A stretch of 64,000 nucleotides of DNA from Takakia lepidozioides (GCA_030704615.1 CM060732.1:68057053-68121052); one strand, 5' to 3'; positions 44,301-55,332 are shown, numbered from the stretch's first letter. Made by a program: numbers and translations. The notes: generated from the letters alone by a model not told the origin.

Positions 44301-45652
44301 GCTCTGACCATCATACAGCAGCTGTTAAGGAGGAAAGGCAACCTGATGTGCTTGATGATGTGGAAGTCATGCACCTCTTATGTTTTGGAGAAGTCAATGA
44401 CTACCTGACAAAAGAGGAGAGCAAGAGAGCCAAGAGGCGGGCAAGGCAGTACTCCTATCTCAAAGGTGAGGTCTACTTTGATGGAAGGGTAGTTCCACCA
44501 AGAACTGACAGAGGGGCAATAATCACTGAAGTACATGAAGCCACTGGCCACTTTGGAGTCAGAAGAACACAAGAGGAGATATGCCGACGTTATTTCTGGC
44601 ATGATAGAACAAAACTCATCAGGCAAGTACTCAAGGGCTGTGGTAAATGTCAGATGGCCAAACAGAACGGAGTGTTGCGCTCAGGTAGCTCAAAACTTCA
44701 CAGCATTCCAGTAGTGGATCTGTTTTTCAGAGTTGCAATTGACACGGCAGGACCATTACCTATAACCAGCAGGGGCAATCAGTACTTTCTGGTGGCAATC
44801 GATCACTTCTCAAAATGGATAGAAGCTGCACCAGTGGCAGATCATACAGCAGCCCTTGCTGCCCGCTTTCTTGAGGAAGAAGTAATTGACAGGTATAGCT
44901 GCCCACATACGTTGCTCACTGACAATGGCACAGAGTGGGGAGGTGAGTTTGAAGATACATGCCACGAATACGGTATAAAGAGGGAGCATAGCGCCCCCTA
45001 CTGGCCTCAGTGTAACGGTATGGTGGAAAGGGTCATTAAGTCTCTCAAACAGAGCATCACCACCCTAGGAGTTGGAAACGACACTGAGTGGGATCAGAAT
45101 CTCTATAAGGCCCTGTTTGGTTACAGAATGGGTGTCCATGCTTCCACTGGATTCTCACCTTTTCAGGTACTTACTGGTAGAATTCCCAGGCTGGGAATTG
45201 ACAACAGGTTGCATTTTCTTACAACACCAGTAAATTCTGATGGATCTGTAGCAGAGGTCACACTTATGATGCAGCAGAAAATCCAGCTTCTCACAGAGAT
45301 GAAGGCAAAGCTACGAAAGAGTGTGAAGAAAGGGCAGCGTCAACAGGCAAGAGATTATGAAAGAAGGCATCAAACAGGGCATACCTACTGCACGTTGATG
45401 GAGAACAACAAGGTAATGATGTTGAGGCCTGGAAAGAGGTCTTCCATGACATCTCCATGGGAGGGACCCTATGACTTTTTGGGATACAAGGATGCAGGAA
45501 GCACAACCAAGACTGGAGAAGCTGCACGAAGATGCAGGTTGAGAGATGGAGCAGACAAGGAATGGGTAAGAAGTAGGAGGGATTTAAAACCCTTCATACC
45601 ACCAATAGGTGTTCAGCCGTTAAAGGTGGTCAGTGAGGACCCTGACACTTAA
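41369..45652 (+). CDS. pol: Pol polyprotein: RT, RNase H, extra RNase H-like domain, integrase
   Basis: 1427 residues in the frame shifted +1 from gag, overlapping it by 11 bases. An acidic N-terminus (1-150) precedes reverse transcriptase (about 230-480; FCGDFRPVNRLT, SALDLQSGFWQI, active site VFVDDVNI near 359). RNase H follows (about 515-625; ECYALVWG, RTDHKPLEWL, HANVDALSRYP). A second RNase H-like block lies at about 685-775, with REEYYACVWGLWHF and ETDLDPYWWLY but SSTGGML where the last Asp is expected. A low-complexity linker of about 250 residues precedes integrase: zinc finger H-x-H ... CGKCQM (1055-1095), core Asp in VAIDTAGPLP, Asp in TDNGTEWG, Glu in NGMVERVIKSL, and a GPYDFLGY C-terminal block near 1365. 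It copies and integrates the element. Confidence 0.95.
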   Translation: MNSSLWEKKRKPEEEYEDTEEASSGSDTSKSDKDEEMGGSEESKEVETALRDVEEIIDDVNLGEDLFEDQGMSELLQEETHKSMAAAIIQEAYQKAWNGELGNNNLEIEDDFHDWNQVVTQEEGQRMANSVSQVEGKNWEPSQEEEMESRWRSLKSRLHINPELAPEHRIELEQELKANQECFALSKADLGYCSEVEHTIDTQGFPPCRSRPSRLSEWEEDEVQGQIETLISQGKMRESSSEWSCPVTLPPKKDGSKRFCGDFRPVNRLTRRDSYPMPLIQDVLNQLGKAKWFSALDLQSGFWQIKMDDRDIGKTAVITKKGLYEWLVMPFGLKNATATFQRTMNRVLKEEIKDCAKVFVDDVNIHSKDWGDHVGHIKRVLSKVRKANLRLNPDKCYFANLQLVFLGHVISEEGTWPDPDKIAAIERFPLPKNHTALKSYLGMTGYYRPYVKGYAGVAVPLFTLTKKDVKFIWSAEAQNAFSALQVKLVTAPILARPDFSRPFVLDVDWSIKGVGAVLSQKEYKKERVIAYASKVLSDAQRKYHPMEGECYALVWGVLHFRQYLYGTPFVIRTDHKPLEWLATVSDAYGRRGRWIMMLQDFEFKIVHRAGARHANVDALSRYPVGPAEETEEIEVYSTSLYSQKREGRKRDGAYLLKLAWDRGAINASLFQFKEGKEELREEAHRQVGYSSEKGEMICKREEYYACVWGLWHFKKILLGSHFSLETDLDPYWWLYSEHHIGIDLLGDFSFEFVPGIVRSSTGGMLTKDHGILKGELKPGIMPDGEGKRVTFAAQTFATKKKQGKGIDQSSSVNLVREGIWKDKGAGRIEATAISNKEREHLMPSCPTIHVITRGSRARDKELSEVHPACELVEERSNNEKGSLQETPFLQHLTSTPTTRRTRVTSSSECPAKENMGGECSTKTFCSSDSDGTSGSEQDTSSCNKIDEGDWVPWTAPTKATQMSLLREAERWGKSSLISSDHHTAAVKEERQPDVLDDVEVMHLLCFGEVNDYLTKEESKRAKRRARQYSYLKGEVYFDGRVVPPRTDRGAIITEVHEATGHFGVRRTQEEICRRYFWHDRTKLIRQVLKGCGKCQMAKQNGVLRSGSSKLHSIPVVDLFFRVAIDTAGPLPITSRGNQYFLVAIDHFSKWIEAAPVADHTAALAARFLEEEVIDRYSCPHTLLTDNGTEWGGEFEDTCHEYGIKREHSAPYWPQCNGMVERVIKSLKQSITTLGVGNDTEWDQNLYKALFGYRMGVHASTGFSPFQVLTGRIPRLGIDNRLHFLTTPVNSDGSVAEVTLMMQQKIQLLTEMKAKLRKSVKKGQRQQARDYERRHQTGHTYCTLMENNKVMMLRPGKRSSMTSPWEGPYDFLGYKDAGSTTKTGEAARRCRLRDGADKEWVRSRRDLKPFIPPIGVQPLKVVSEDPDT

Positions 45653-45663
45653 AAAAAGGAGAC
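45652..45663 (+). promoter_or_regulatory. Polypurine tract candidate
   Basis: AAAAAAAGGAGA directly after the pol stop and ten bases before the 3' LTR. It would prime plus-strand synthesis. The intervening CACACTACATA is complementary to the LTR start, forming a short inverted repeat across the junction. Confidence 0.65.
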
Positions 45664-45673
45664 ACACTACATA

Positions 45674-48074
45674 TGTAGTGTGAATGCAGGGGGTAAAAAT
45701 TCAAGTTTTTGTTTGGCATCAGGTTTCGGCACTACTACAAAGGGAGTGCCCTTCGTGCTAATGAAGGGGAGGAATTGTCCATAACTTGAGGTAATTCCAT
45801 GGAAAGACTATGCTATTGATCTGCCAAGAACAAAATATGGCTAAGTTATGACATGCACCTTTTTCATCCCTAGGATGAATGATTTTCATCCATGATGTTG
45901 AACCCTAGAAGCAGGATGTGAAATTCGAAGGGGAAGAGTGCGTGTATCTTTTCGCAGCTGCTGCAGTGGTGTTGGCAGCACAGGATATCTGAGAAAGTTC
46001 CACCTACGCAAAGGGTATCAGCTTGCTTTTAAGAGAAACGTTAAGAGCTCCTGCTTGGCTTTCTGTGCAAGAAGAAGCGGTGCCGCCTTCTTCGTAAGCA
46101 ATGATCAAACCTGAGGGATCAGGTTTGTGATAAGGGCGGTGCACCACTGCTGTCGCCATTGTCTTGATGAGCACATTAATGAGGAGATGGAGCGGCTCAG
46201 CAGGTGTTGGGGGATGAGAAATGCAGGCTGGTGTGTATAGCACCTCAGGTTGTCTGTGATCAAATCTTGTAGCTGCTGTCTGTTTTTGAGCTTTAGGACC
46301 AGATCACTTTGTAAGGGAAGAGTGTAAGCATCTTTTCGCAGCTGCTGCAGTGGTGTTGGCAGTACAACATATCTTAGGAAGTTCCACCTGCGCAAAGGGA
46401 ATCAGCTTGCCTTAAAGAGCGACGTTAAGGGATCTGGCTTGGCATTCTGTGCAAGAGGAAGCGGTGCCGCCTTCTGGTGTGTATGGCGCTTAAGCTGTCT
46501 ATAATTAAGTTTTGTATCTGCTCTCTGTCTTAAGGGCTGTAGGACCAGATCACTTCATAGGGAAGAAATGCACATGTAGAAGGATAGGGTAGAGGTTGGC
46601 AGGCACAAGGATGTGCCAGCAGCTGAAGCAGAGCCGTCATGCCTTAATGAGGACTGGAATCACGATAAGAAGAAACGTCGGAAATGGCCGACGAGGGAGA
46701 GGACAAGGTGCCTTCTTGACAGGCAGACCCACCGCTTCAATGAGTATAAGACAGATAAGTTTGAAGAGTGGCTCCCCCTTTTTTTTTGGTGACTTAGAAA
46801 TCGTTTTGTGAAGTTTGGACTGTCTCTTGTATGTAGTAAGAGACACTGACATGTGAGGAAGAAAAAGAGCTTTGGAAATGGAATGAAGACACTGGACTTC
46901 AAACCAGGATGGACTGGAGATGGATGCACTTGCTGTTACATTGTACAGTAGGAAAAATGAATGGAAACAGGGTTGATTCGTTGCTGGGACAGAATGGTTG
47001 CTGCTGTTGTATTCTTGTTCTTTGTTTCAGCGTCATGAGCTTGTACAAACAATCTAGCCTGGGATGTTGACACATTGCAGTCAATGTGGAACTAACTTAG
47101 TAGGTAGAGGAAACCAGTGAGAGTGAGATAGAACTGTTTGGAAACAACAAGAAGGGATGATGTGGATGGGGCAGAAAAACCAACATCTGTTTGGGTTTGG
47201 ATCTGATTCTCAGGGTGCTCTCAGCATGTGAACCACTGAGGTTCACAGTTGATGGGAAAAAGAGAGCTGTCAGGGTATGTAAATTGAGACCTGTAGAAGG
47301 GTTGAGAGCTGTCTTGGGCAAATGGCTACACCTGGGAAAAGTGGAGTGTGAAGCATCTGTCATTGGCAAGAGAGGGACTGATAAAAGGGCTGATTACATC
47401 TTGTGTGACCAAGGTTGATTCCAATGCTGGGTGCACTGGATGCTTGGTTGAATGCGCATTGCATTGCATCATAGACATGCTACAGTGGAAAGAGTGAGGA
47501 ACCTACTCACCCTGAAAGAAAGAGAGAGGGAGAGAGAAAAGGACATAAGGGAGAGAGCTGACCAGCAAGAGGGGATGGTGAGGAATGGATGATTGGGGAG
47601 GTAAGATAAAGAAAGCATGAACCCATGAAGGTCCAAACTGGTGGGCCTGCAACTCATGGCAGATCTGAGTTGCCTCCTTCTAAATCGTGATCTTATTACA
47701 AAGGGGCTTCCACGTGTTGCTGACCAAAGGAGCTGCCCACAAGGGCAGTGGTCATCACTGACGTAGGGCTGGTTGCATCACTGAAGACAGCATGGTAACA
47801 TGGCTGGTGCAGTGTACCAGGGAGAGGATGTCGTGTAGAAGTAGAACCACGGGTGAAAACAATACAGACTCCCCATCCATGTCTTCTCTTCCGCTGCGGC
47901 GTGGATGAGGATTGTGTGAACTCTGATCATGAAGGACCTGAGGGAAACCCACACCGAGTGACGATGGTTGGCTCACTGAGAGGAGAGCTCCTTTCCTTCC
48001 CTCCAATTGACCTGGGGAGGAGCACAACTAGACTTGCACAGAAGGGGATTCACGCCCCTTCTTTTCACACTACA
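45674..48074 (+). repeat. 3' LTR
   Basis: Complete at both ends: TGTAGTGTGA ... TCACACTACA, a perfect 10-base terminal inverted repeat starting TG and ending CA. It is followed by TAGC, the target duplication. Confidence 0.95.
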
Positions 48075-48078
48075 TAGC
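48075..48078. repeat. Target-site duplication TAGC (right)
   Basis: Equals 36693-36696. See the left copy. Confidence 0.85.
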
Positions 48079-50614
48079 CTTTTAATGTCTTCATATACCG
48101 TTCCATAGGATACATCCAACGGCTAGACACGGGACCACACACCTCCAATTCGTCCACAAGGTGTACAAGCAAGTGAATCAAAAAATGACGGAGGGAATTC
48201 TTTCTCCAACAGACACAGTGTGATTGCAACATCTTCTTTTAAGGCCGGTACCTCAGCTGGATTAATGATCTTTGCACACACTTTTTGGAAGACTCGAGAA
48301 AGCCTCATAATTGCCATCCGTGGACCCTTTCCCAATACCCCTCGAATGCAAAGAGGTAAAATCTGCTGCATCATTACATGGTAGTCATGGGTTTTCATTG
48401 TAGACAGTTTATTGTCAGCCACATGTTTCTGGAATGTGGCAGCATAACCTGTGGGGGCCTTTACTGCAGCCAATGTTTCCAAAAACAGCACCTTCTCATC
48501 TTCAGTAAGAACATATGGGGCCAAAGGCTTGACCAACTCGTTCGGGTGAGAGGGATGGGGTCTCAACCACAAGTGTTCACGAATGACATTGAGTTCCATA
48601 TCCTTCCTAGATGTGGCTGTGTCCTTCTCCCCAAGAATGGTTCTCAGCACATTCTCACACAAATTTTTTTCACAATGCATCACATCCAGTGTGTATCGGA
48701 TGAGTAAGTCTTTCTAGTATGGCAATTGGTTCAAAACAGCGACCCGTTTCATGCCATGTTCCTTTGAAGGGTCCAGTTTTCCCCCCTCAGCCCCTCCCAT
48801 TGCGAGATACAACTCTCTGGTTGTAGCCCGGTCAAATTGCTCACTTGCAGTGACCACCATAGGAGCTGCTCTATGTTCCACATGTCCATTAAAGTGGGAC
48901 GAGTTATTCCTATAGGGATGAATAGCAGGCAAGTATCTCCTATGACCAAGATACAAAACTTTTTTGCATGCCTTGGAGTACCTGGAATCAACATTAGGGC
49001 CGCAAGCTGGGCAGGCCTTGTATCCCCCGTGTGCGCATCCTGCTAGCAACCCATAAGCTGGAAAGTCGTGGATTGACCATATCAAGATGGCCCTCATGCA
49101 AAATGATTGTTGCCCCACTAGGCTACTTCCATCCAATGCCTCCACACCAACTTCCCACAACAATTTCAGCTCATCCACAAGGGGCTGCAGATAAACATCT
49201 GCATTGTCATTTCCCACAGATTGTGGTCCAGGAATCAATAAAGCCAACATCGTGAAAAATGGCTTAGTACACAGCCATGGTGGAAGATTATAGTTTACCA
49301 ACATGACAGGCCAAGTTGACCATTTGTTTGATTTATCACTGTAAGGATTGACACCATCCCATGCGAGACCCAATCGCAGATTTCTGGGGTCCGCTGCAAA
49401 CTCAGGCCATTTTTGGTCAATGTGGGCCTTGCTGTCTGCTGGGTGCCTAACCAAGCCATCCAAACTTCGATTCTTAAAGTGCCATGACAATAACTTGAGA
49501 TGGATTTGGCTTTATACATTCGAAGCAGCCTTGGAATGATAGGGAAATGTCGAAGGACCTTATGAGGTACTGGTGTCTTCGTACCCACCACATAACGACA
49601 TGCCTGACATTTTGGACAAACCTCCAAATTTTGAAGCTCCCTTCTGAACAACACACAACCTTTCGGACATGCATGTATACTCTCGTAATGAAGCCCGAGT
49701 TCCATTATGAGTTGTTTTGCCTCATAGTGGGACTTTGGCAGGCAATTGTCTGCTGGCAACAGTTGTCTTCCTAACAATGTAAGGAGTTCATCGACAAAGG
49801 TGTTTGACACACCATGGGTTTGACAAGCATTTAACAGCAGTAAGGTAGCAGACAATCGAGAGGAAGAACTCCCTACATACAAAGCCCTGGATGCCTCCTG
49901 CTCAAAACGTAAGGCACTCGCTGCACCACGATCACCATCGCTCTTCAGTCCACCATCAGTCTGCTCTGGCACTCCATCTGTGTCCCATTGGCCCTGTGTT
50001 CCATCTCCCGGTTCCTCATGTGCATCACCAGTTTGCACCCCATTATCTGTAGTTGCGAATGTCTCCCGGAGCATTCTAAGCATGTCAAGATTACGATCCA
50101 AGGTATCAGGACCACCTGCAGGGCTGGTTTCCGTTCTAAACCCCTCATGTTCGTCTCCAGAGTTTTCCTGCTTATAAGCATATCAGTCCACATGTCAATC
50201 CACAATAAGATGGGGAGTTTAGGGTTGGAAATGGTGGATGTGGAACGTGCCATAATACAGGCACATGGCAATAGGAAAACGGGCATGTACAATACTCTAC
50301 ACCTTACAACAATCCCGCTACCAGGAATTTGAATTGTTTCTTATAATTTCAAAGTATGCATCAGGGTTAAGGGAAGAGAATCCACAGATATGCACCGGGA
50401 GTTCTCGCAAGTTAGGATCTCGCAAGTTCAAAAGCAGATGACGCTTAGCCCGGCCAATGGTTTGCCAGTTCCCACCATGACAGGCATTGCATGGACATAG
50501 AATTTTCCGAAGACCCAGTCTTCTTGCTCGCGCTTCCTCTAGTTTCCACAATCTGTCATCGTCATGTTCTGCTTGTGTCCGCCTTTGCAATCGATGGGCA
50601 GTAGGAGGGATCAT
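48079..50614 (-). pseudogene. CACTA TNP2-type transposase, N-terminal part
   Basis: Minus strand from the ATG at 50614. A transposase-associated domain comes first (CPCNACHGGNW, about 50330-50614). An acidic exon follows (50110-49800), then CPKCQACRY and the TNP2 core: RNLRLGLAWDGVNPYSDKS, WPVMLVNYNLPPWLC, LLIPGPQSVGNDNADVYLQP, FPAYGLLAG and CPACG (49700-49000). DUF4218 follows (VAITLCLLEKEFPPSFFD), then RWMYPMERYMKTLKGY at the retrotransposon edge. TNP2 proteins cut and join the CACTA ends. One frame change lies at about 48175, between EKEFPPSFFD and IHLLVHLVDELE; exon joins near 50150, 49500 and 48715 look like introns or small shifts. Insertion of the gypsy element disables the gene. Confidence 0.88.
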
Positions 50615-50643
50615 CTTGGCGACTGAGTGAGACTCGTCAGGAA

Positions 50644-51240
50644 ATGGAGACAGACATAGAGTGTCCAGAAGTTACACCAGGGCGCAAGCCTACAGCGAGG
50701 GAGGTAGAACGAGCAAAGCGTCAAGCGGAGAACAAGGCATTCTTCGCACGACTGAAGATCTACGACATTGCAAAGAGGTCCGAACTTGCGTTTTTTCATA
50801 TGCCCTACCTAGCCCTAGCCATGAAACCGCATTAAAAGCTCCAAACCTGCAGAGAGGATATGTTAGGGTTTTGCTGCTGCTGACATTGTCTTTCTTCTTC
50901 TTCTTTGCAGCGTCGAAGCGAGATTGAGTCGCCCTAAACGCCTCGTTGAGGAAATCCTCAAACACACAGGTCCTTCTCGCCGAAGTCACAGAGTTCAACT
51001 CCTGCACTCTGCAATGTCACAACAGGAGAAAGAGGTAGAGCAAGAGGAGGAAGCGCAGGTGGTAGCGGAGTCAGACACAGAGGAGGCACGAGAGCAAGAA
51101 TTGCAGCGAGACCAAGATTATGCCGCACATGAAGACTTGAATGAGACCAGCTCGGAGTCAGAGATGGAAACGATGAAAGAAGCCCCAACAAAGAGAAAGC
51201 GCGCAAAGCACCCTGCAAACTCCCCAACCCATCAGCAGGT
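50644..51240 (+). CDS. Divergent small CACTA gene (TNPA-like position), two exons
   Basis: Starts 29 bases from the transposase start on the opposite strand. Exon 1 (50644 to about 50777) reads METDIECPEVTPGRKPTARE and ends at KR|GTCC. Exon 2 begins after the acceptor CTTTGCAG near 50910 and reads VEARLSRPKRLVEEIL, then a Glu-rich helical stretch (EKEVEQEEEAQVV) and a basic KRKRAKHP patch, ending at a possible donor (CAG|GTTTGC) near 51239. It has no known catalytic domain; the charged coiled sequence and nuclear-type basic patch fit a DNA-binding or regulatory CACTA accessory protein. The 3' part is missing, cut by LINE sequence. Confidence 0.55.
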
Positions 51241-51267
51241 TTGCGATCTGCACCAAAGTTCCGAGTT

Positions 51268-51900
51268 TCAAACACTATATAACTTGTCCCAGTATAATTT
51301 AGGGTTCTGAGACCTAACAAGCTGATTGATATCTTTACGGAGCTGGTAGTACCTCGCCCACAATTCTCTGTTGGTTTCCAAATTGCAGCACTCTTTATAG
51401 AGGGCTCGTCTCTCAGCTATCTTGAGTTTAATCTCATTGGTCCACCAATTAACAGCTCTAGCACAGACAATTAGTTTCATCCCAATGATCTTGTCAACCA
51501 CGGAGGAAACGAAACTCTCCCAAGAGTCCCCTGCTCTTTCGACTTCATTTCTTGCGTTATCAGAGCGAGACTGAAGTTCTTGGAGCGATTGCATCGAGAG
51601 GGAGAGCCTCTTGCAAGGCCTAGACATACTCAACCTTGACCTCCTCATTATGAAGTTTTTCTATGCGCCACTTCCGAATCGAATTCTTGGTGTTGGGAAA
51701 ACACCTTTTGATCTCATTCCAAACCAGGAACTGGTCAGAGGTAGCAATATCAGTTCTGTCGATCAACACATTCGCACACTGGGGGAACAAATTTTTGTCC
51801 ATTATGATATAATCCACAATGGAGCGTTCCCCAGTTTGGGATTTCTCACGAGTCCACTGCACTTGGTCACCTCTTGTCCTGATATTCAAGGTGAAAAGCT
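51268..51900 (-). pseudogene. LINE (non-LTR retrotransposon) ORF2 fragment
   Basis: The minus strand reads the end of an apurinic-type endonuclease (QVQWTREKSQTGERSIVDYI, then DIATSDQFLVW) and the following linker to reverse transcriptase (AVNWWTNEIKLKIAERRALY, ELWARYYQLRKDINQLVRS). A frame change lies near 51640. The reverse transcriptase itself is absent. Confidence 0.75.
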
Positions 51901-52359
51901 GAAGATCTTCTAGACAGTTAATTAACTGTCTGCCATTAGAATGAGGGGCTCACTCCATTAGTAGGACTTACCGTGTTATAAACATTAGTTCAGGCTTTCC
52001 AGATTCCTTTTAGAAAGCCCTTCACACGTTCATCAGTTTTGTTGTATGTGGGCTACCAAGCAATGAGACCCCAACAGGGCCCACCGCTTTAGACTCAGCC
52101 TTGAGATATTGATAGTTGGTGAACAGAGGTGCAGGGACTATGTTCTTGATGGTCCTGAAGAGGGTCGCTCTCTGATGAGAATACCCCAGACTTGTATCAC
52201 AAAATGGACATTGTCTTCAGGCCACCCACACCAGTGAGCATCGACAATCTCCCTTTCCTCTTTGCATCTGTTTATTGTTCAAAGGTAGACTCCCCATCCG
52301 GAGGTTAAATTTTCAGTCTAGTGCCAAGGGTTGGTCTGCCCTTCAGATCATCCTCAAAG
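51901..52359. other. No gene recognised
   Basis: The plus frame from 52275 and minus frames lack known motifs. Probably transposon debris between the LINE and copia fragments. Confidence 0.35.
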
Positions 52360-52554
52360 TCCTCACCCATGTCACAAACTGGAAACGAGTTCAGGGAAGT
52401 TTATGCCTAACATTGTTTTGTTTGGACATTCTTCATGCTTTTGACATGGCCTTAGAGCGAACGCCATGTTGGCGGTCGCTTTCATTTTATTATTTTCCAA
52501 AATGTATTTGTCACCGCCACCGTGTCGGTGACGTGACTGCTTACCGAAGAATTT

Positions 52555-52925
52555 TGATCTTTTCTCCATTGTGATTCTCCACCAAAACTTTGAACGCTTT
52601 GTACCTATCGAGAACTCCAAACTTGTTTTGTATCGTGCAGAGAAATGTTTTCCTGGAAAGATTATCAATGAAGGTCAAGAAATATTTTGCATTTCCATGC
52701 GATTCAATTGACATATGATCACATAGATCTGTATGCGCCAGCTCAAGAACCTTATTTCATCTTTTGGAAATGAGTTGCGATGGTGTTTACCATACACACA
52801 TCCGTCACAAAAACCCAAGATCCGATCTCCTATAAGATCCATGCTTTCAACCAGATTGTTAGCTGACATGCATGCCAAACTTTGCATTGAGACATCATCT
52901 CAAAGATGCCGGGCCACTGATTTTT
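52555..52925 (-). pseudogene. Ty1/copia pol fragment (GAG-pre-integrase to integrase)
   Basis: The minus strand reads ARHL and SMQSLACMSANNLVESMDLI, then ILGFCDGCVYGKHHRNSFPK, the Cys pair and basic block that end the GAG-pre-integrase zinc region. LTFIDNLSRKTFLC follows (integrase core with Asp), then VLDRYKAFKVLVE, ending at GEKIKILR. Frame changes lie near 52690 and 52740. The integrase core is cut off before its second Asp. Confidence 0.85.
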
Positions 52926-53100
52926 AACAATTTACGTATGACATCCGTTTCTTCAAGAGTGCGTATAACTTTCGCACATATTTCGTATTTCATCATCATA
53001 TTGTATTAATTTGATATCATATACGAACAACCGGATATGATGTCAAGTCCATACGATTTAACTACATGATGAAATAATGCGAACTTGTCACACATTCCGT

Positions 53101-53450
53101 CGTCAAGTGTCATGTTATAATTATCTTAGAAACGACACTAACAAAAAACGTTTGTCGTATGACAACATCTTGCAAGGTTTTCACACCACATCTATGCAGT
53201 TTCTACACCAACCAAAATATAGTACAACTTTAGCACGACATCAATAATCACCATAAAATAGTACGAAATTTTCATGCATATAGTCGTCAAGTTTCGTACT
53301 ATAATTGTCTCAGAAGCGACACTAACAAAAAGCGTTAGTTATATTGCAACATCTTACAACGTTTTAGCACCACATCTGTGCAATTTCTACATGGACCAAA
53401 ATCTAGTGCAACTTTAGTACTGACACCCTTAATCACCATAAATAACACAT
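53101..53450. repeat. Imperfect tandem repeat, period about 184 bases
   Basis: CGTCAAG-GT-C-T-TTATAATT-TCT-AGAA-CGACACTAAC at 53101 recurs at 53285 with the following 150 bases in parallel order (CACCACATCT, GTGCAACTTTAG, AATCACCATAAA). Two copies, diverged. No coding content. Confidence 0.75.
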
Positions 53451-54130
53451 GTTCAGTGCCACTTTCTTGCTATTGGATTTTGGAATGTGAAATTTAAATA
53501 TGATTTTACATTTGGATTTTTGGATTTTGAAATTGGAAATTTTAATTGCACATTGTTACATCGTAACCATGACTTAGACTAAACACCTGTAGACAAAAGT
53601 TGATCAAATACATTTTATTATATAGTAGTCATAACATGATCTTGTAAAAGCAAAGGTAGTCATTTTCAGAAAATATGGCATACAAACAGTTCCAATATAG
53701 TTAGTAGTCCACTCTCAATGCCATAAACACTAAATCAAAATTGAGATGTTATGCTACTGTAGCGAATAAAGGCCACTTGTAGTCTTGAATTCATGAGGAA
53801 AGCCATAGATGAAAGGGCATGTCTATTGTCAGGAGCACCATTGGTGTCAGACTTAGACCACTGGGCCTTTCAACTGTACCCACAAAAGACTCTAGAACCC
53901 CTCAGCCAATTTCCCTTGTCAATTTACCCCTCAACCAATTTACCTTAGATATGCCTCTGAACATGTCTCTGATCTATGGCTACCTTGCAAAATAGCTTTG
54001 GGCGCCAACTCCCTGCTCATTGCATATCATATACAAGCTAAACTGCAGACAAAACAACTTATTTGGCAATGAGATCAACAGTATAAGGCAGCTTGCCTCT
54101 AATTGGTCCTACAAATGAAATGACACTTAC
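53451..54130. other. A/T-rich spacer, no gene
   Basis: No motif found. The next PARP exon expected downstream of 54131 on the minus strand is not seen here. Confidence 0.4.
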
Positions 54131-55332
54131 TCATCTTTTTAAAGCCAAGATCATGGGGAATAATGGTGTAGAATTCACTGCAAACCAACCAACCCAGCGA
54201 TCAACAGGTGAACGTTAATAGTATCTATCACCCTGCTCTGTTGCAACACATTCCGACATACCCTTCTTTCGGAAGCTCGTCTCACAACCAAGTGGGAGAT
54301 CCAAGAAGAAAATTGTTCCTTGAACATACTGGCACTTTTAATGACAGTGGTCAGACCAATCAATCAACCTCAATGTAAGGTTGACACTACAAAACCACTG
54401 GTGCCAAAAAAGGAAATGAGTCTTCAGGCACCTGTTCAATGTTTCAAGAGGTTCTCGATTTAAGTTCTCCAACGCAGCAACGATGCTCTTTAATACTTCA
54501 AAGCCCTAGTCAATGCATATGGCAAACAGAGTCCAATATTACCTTTCAATTCAGCCTTACCTTATTGGCCGAAATTGCTTGCTAACAGCTCAAATCACAA
54601 TGGAAATTCACAAATGACATGCAAGGGAGGATTCAATGGTCTATATATTCCCTTGTATCGTGTTCATAGACCCAGTGCCCAGTCCTAGTGGAAGGGAAAA
54701 CGGGCGACGTTAAGGGAGCAGAACAAAATGGGGCTCGGCAGGATTTGTTATTCTCTAAGAGGTTCTCTTTACATATTCCAGGGCTTGGAAATTTCAGTAT
54801 CCACACCCTGGTCTGTTTGACAAGTCGGTACCTGAGACATAGCAACGGTTGATTTGAGAGTCAGAATTCAAAATTTGTTCATTCTGTCCCTTGGAAGCAA
54901 ATGCCAACTTAGTGCATGTTAGGAAAACGTTGCAGATTATGCACCTTCAAGATAGTTGACTTGAGTTTCCCCAGAGGCATTTTCTTTGCATCATAACCTA
55001 TCAAAAATAAATAATCCGAAGGTAAGAAGATCATATGATTTGTATATTGTGTTCAGGGGGACTTTCACTTGCAAACCTTCAGGAACCATAAGTGCAACCT
55101 GTTCGAGCTTTGAAGGATTCCAAGCCCGGTGAACAACATGTCACGACCAACAATACCAACACAGCTAAGAAAATAGACAACATGAAACCAGAACTTCACC
55201 TATCTCAATCATGTGTTGCTTCATCATATTCATGTCACAAATAAGAGAAATGAACTCCTGCACACGTCGATCCAGTTTGCTTTGCGGAGGTGGACCATTG
55301 CTCACTGCAACATCTTTCTTCTTCCCTTTTTC
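54131..55332 (-). pseudogene. PARP gene fragment: four exons of the regulatory helical domain
   Basis: Four minus-strand exons with consensus splice sites. 55332-55200: SKLDRRVQEFISLICDMN, MMKQHMIEI. 54997-54945: GYDAKKMPLGKLKSTILK. 54505-54432: GFEVLKSIVAALENLNREPL. 54177-54131: EFYTIIPHDLGFKKM. These are consecutive parts of the PARP regulatory domain of plant PARP1/2-type poly(ADP-ribose) polymerases, in the right order, with codon phases that join. The upstream WGR domain and the downstream catalytic domain are absent in the window. It is therefore a captured or truncated fragment rather than a working NAD-dependent polymerase. No in-frame stop occurs in these exons. Confidence 0.8.

Larger units (their letters stand above)
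36697..48074 (+). mobile_element. Ty3/gypsy LTR retrotransposon, nearly complete
   Basis: An 11.4-kb element inserted in the CACTA transposase gene. It has two long LTRs, a Met-tRNA primer site, a leader ORF, gag-protease (39538-41379), pol (41369-45652) and a purine tract. Both main frames are open throughout and the LTRs differ only at scattered sites, so insertion is recent. The 5' LTR has lost about ten bases at its 3' end. No chromodomain is present, unlike the relic at 2015-3658. Confidence 0.95.
32460..51300 (-). mobile_element. CACTA (En/Spm) transposon, interrupted and right-truncated
   Basis: The left terminus reads CACTACTACAGAAACCGG at 32460-32477. Short GTGTCA/TGACAC motifs recur in the subterminal DNA (about 32600-32720), as is usual for CACTA elements. 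Minus-strand TNP2-type transposase exons lie at 34811-36696 and 48079-50614, split by a Ty3/gypsy insertion. A divergent small gene lies at 50644-51240. The right terminus is not found; LINE sequence takes over near 51280-51300. Two PPR fragments and a tandem duplication lie between the left terminus and the transposase gene. Confidence 0.8.

Noticed and set aside
52275-52574. 99-residue plus-strand frame as a gene
   Set aside because: It overlaps the antisense copia integrase fragment and has no motif.
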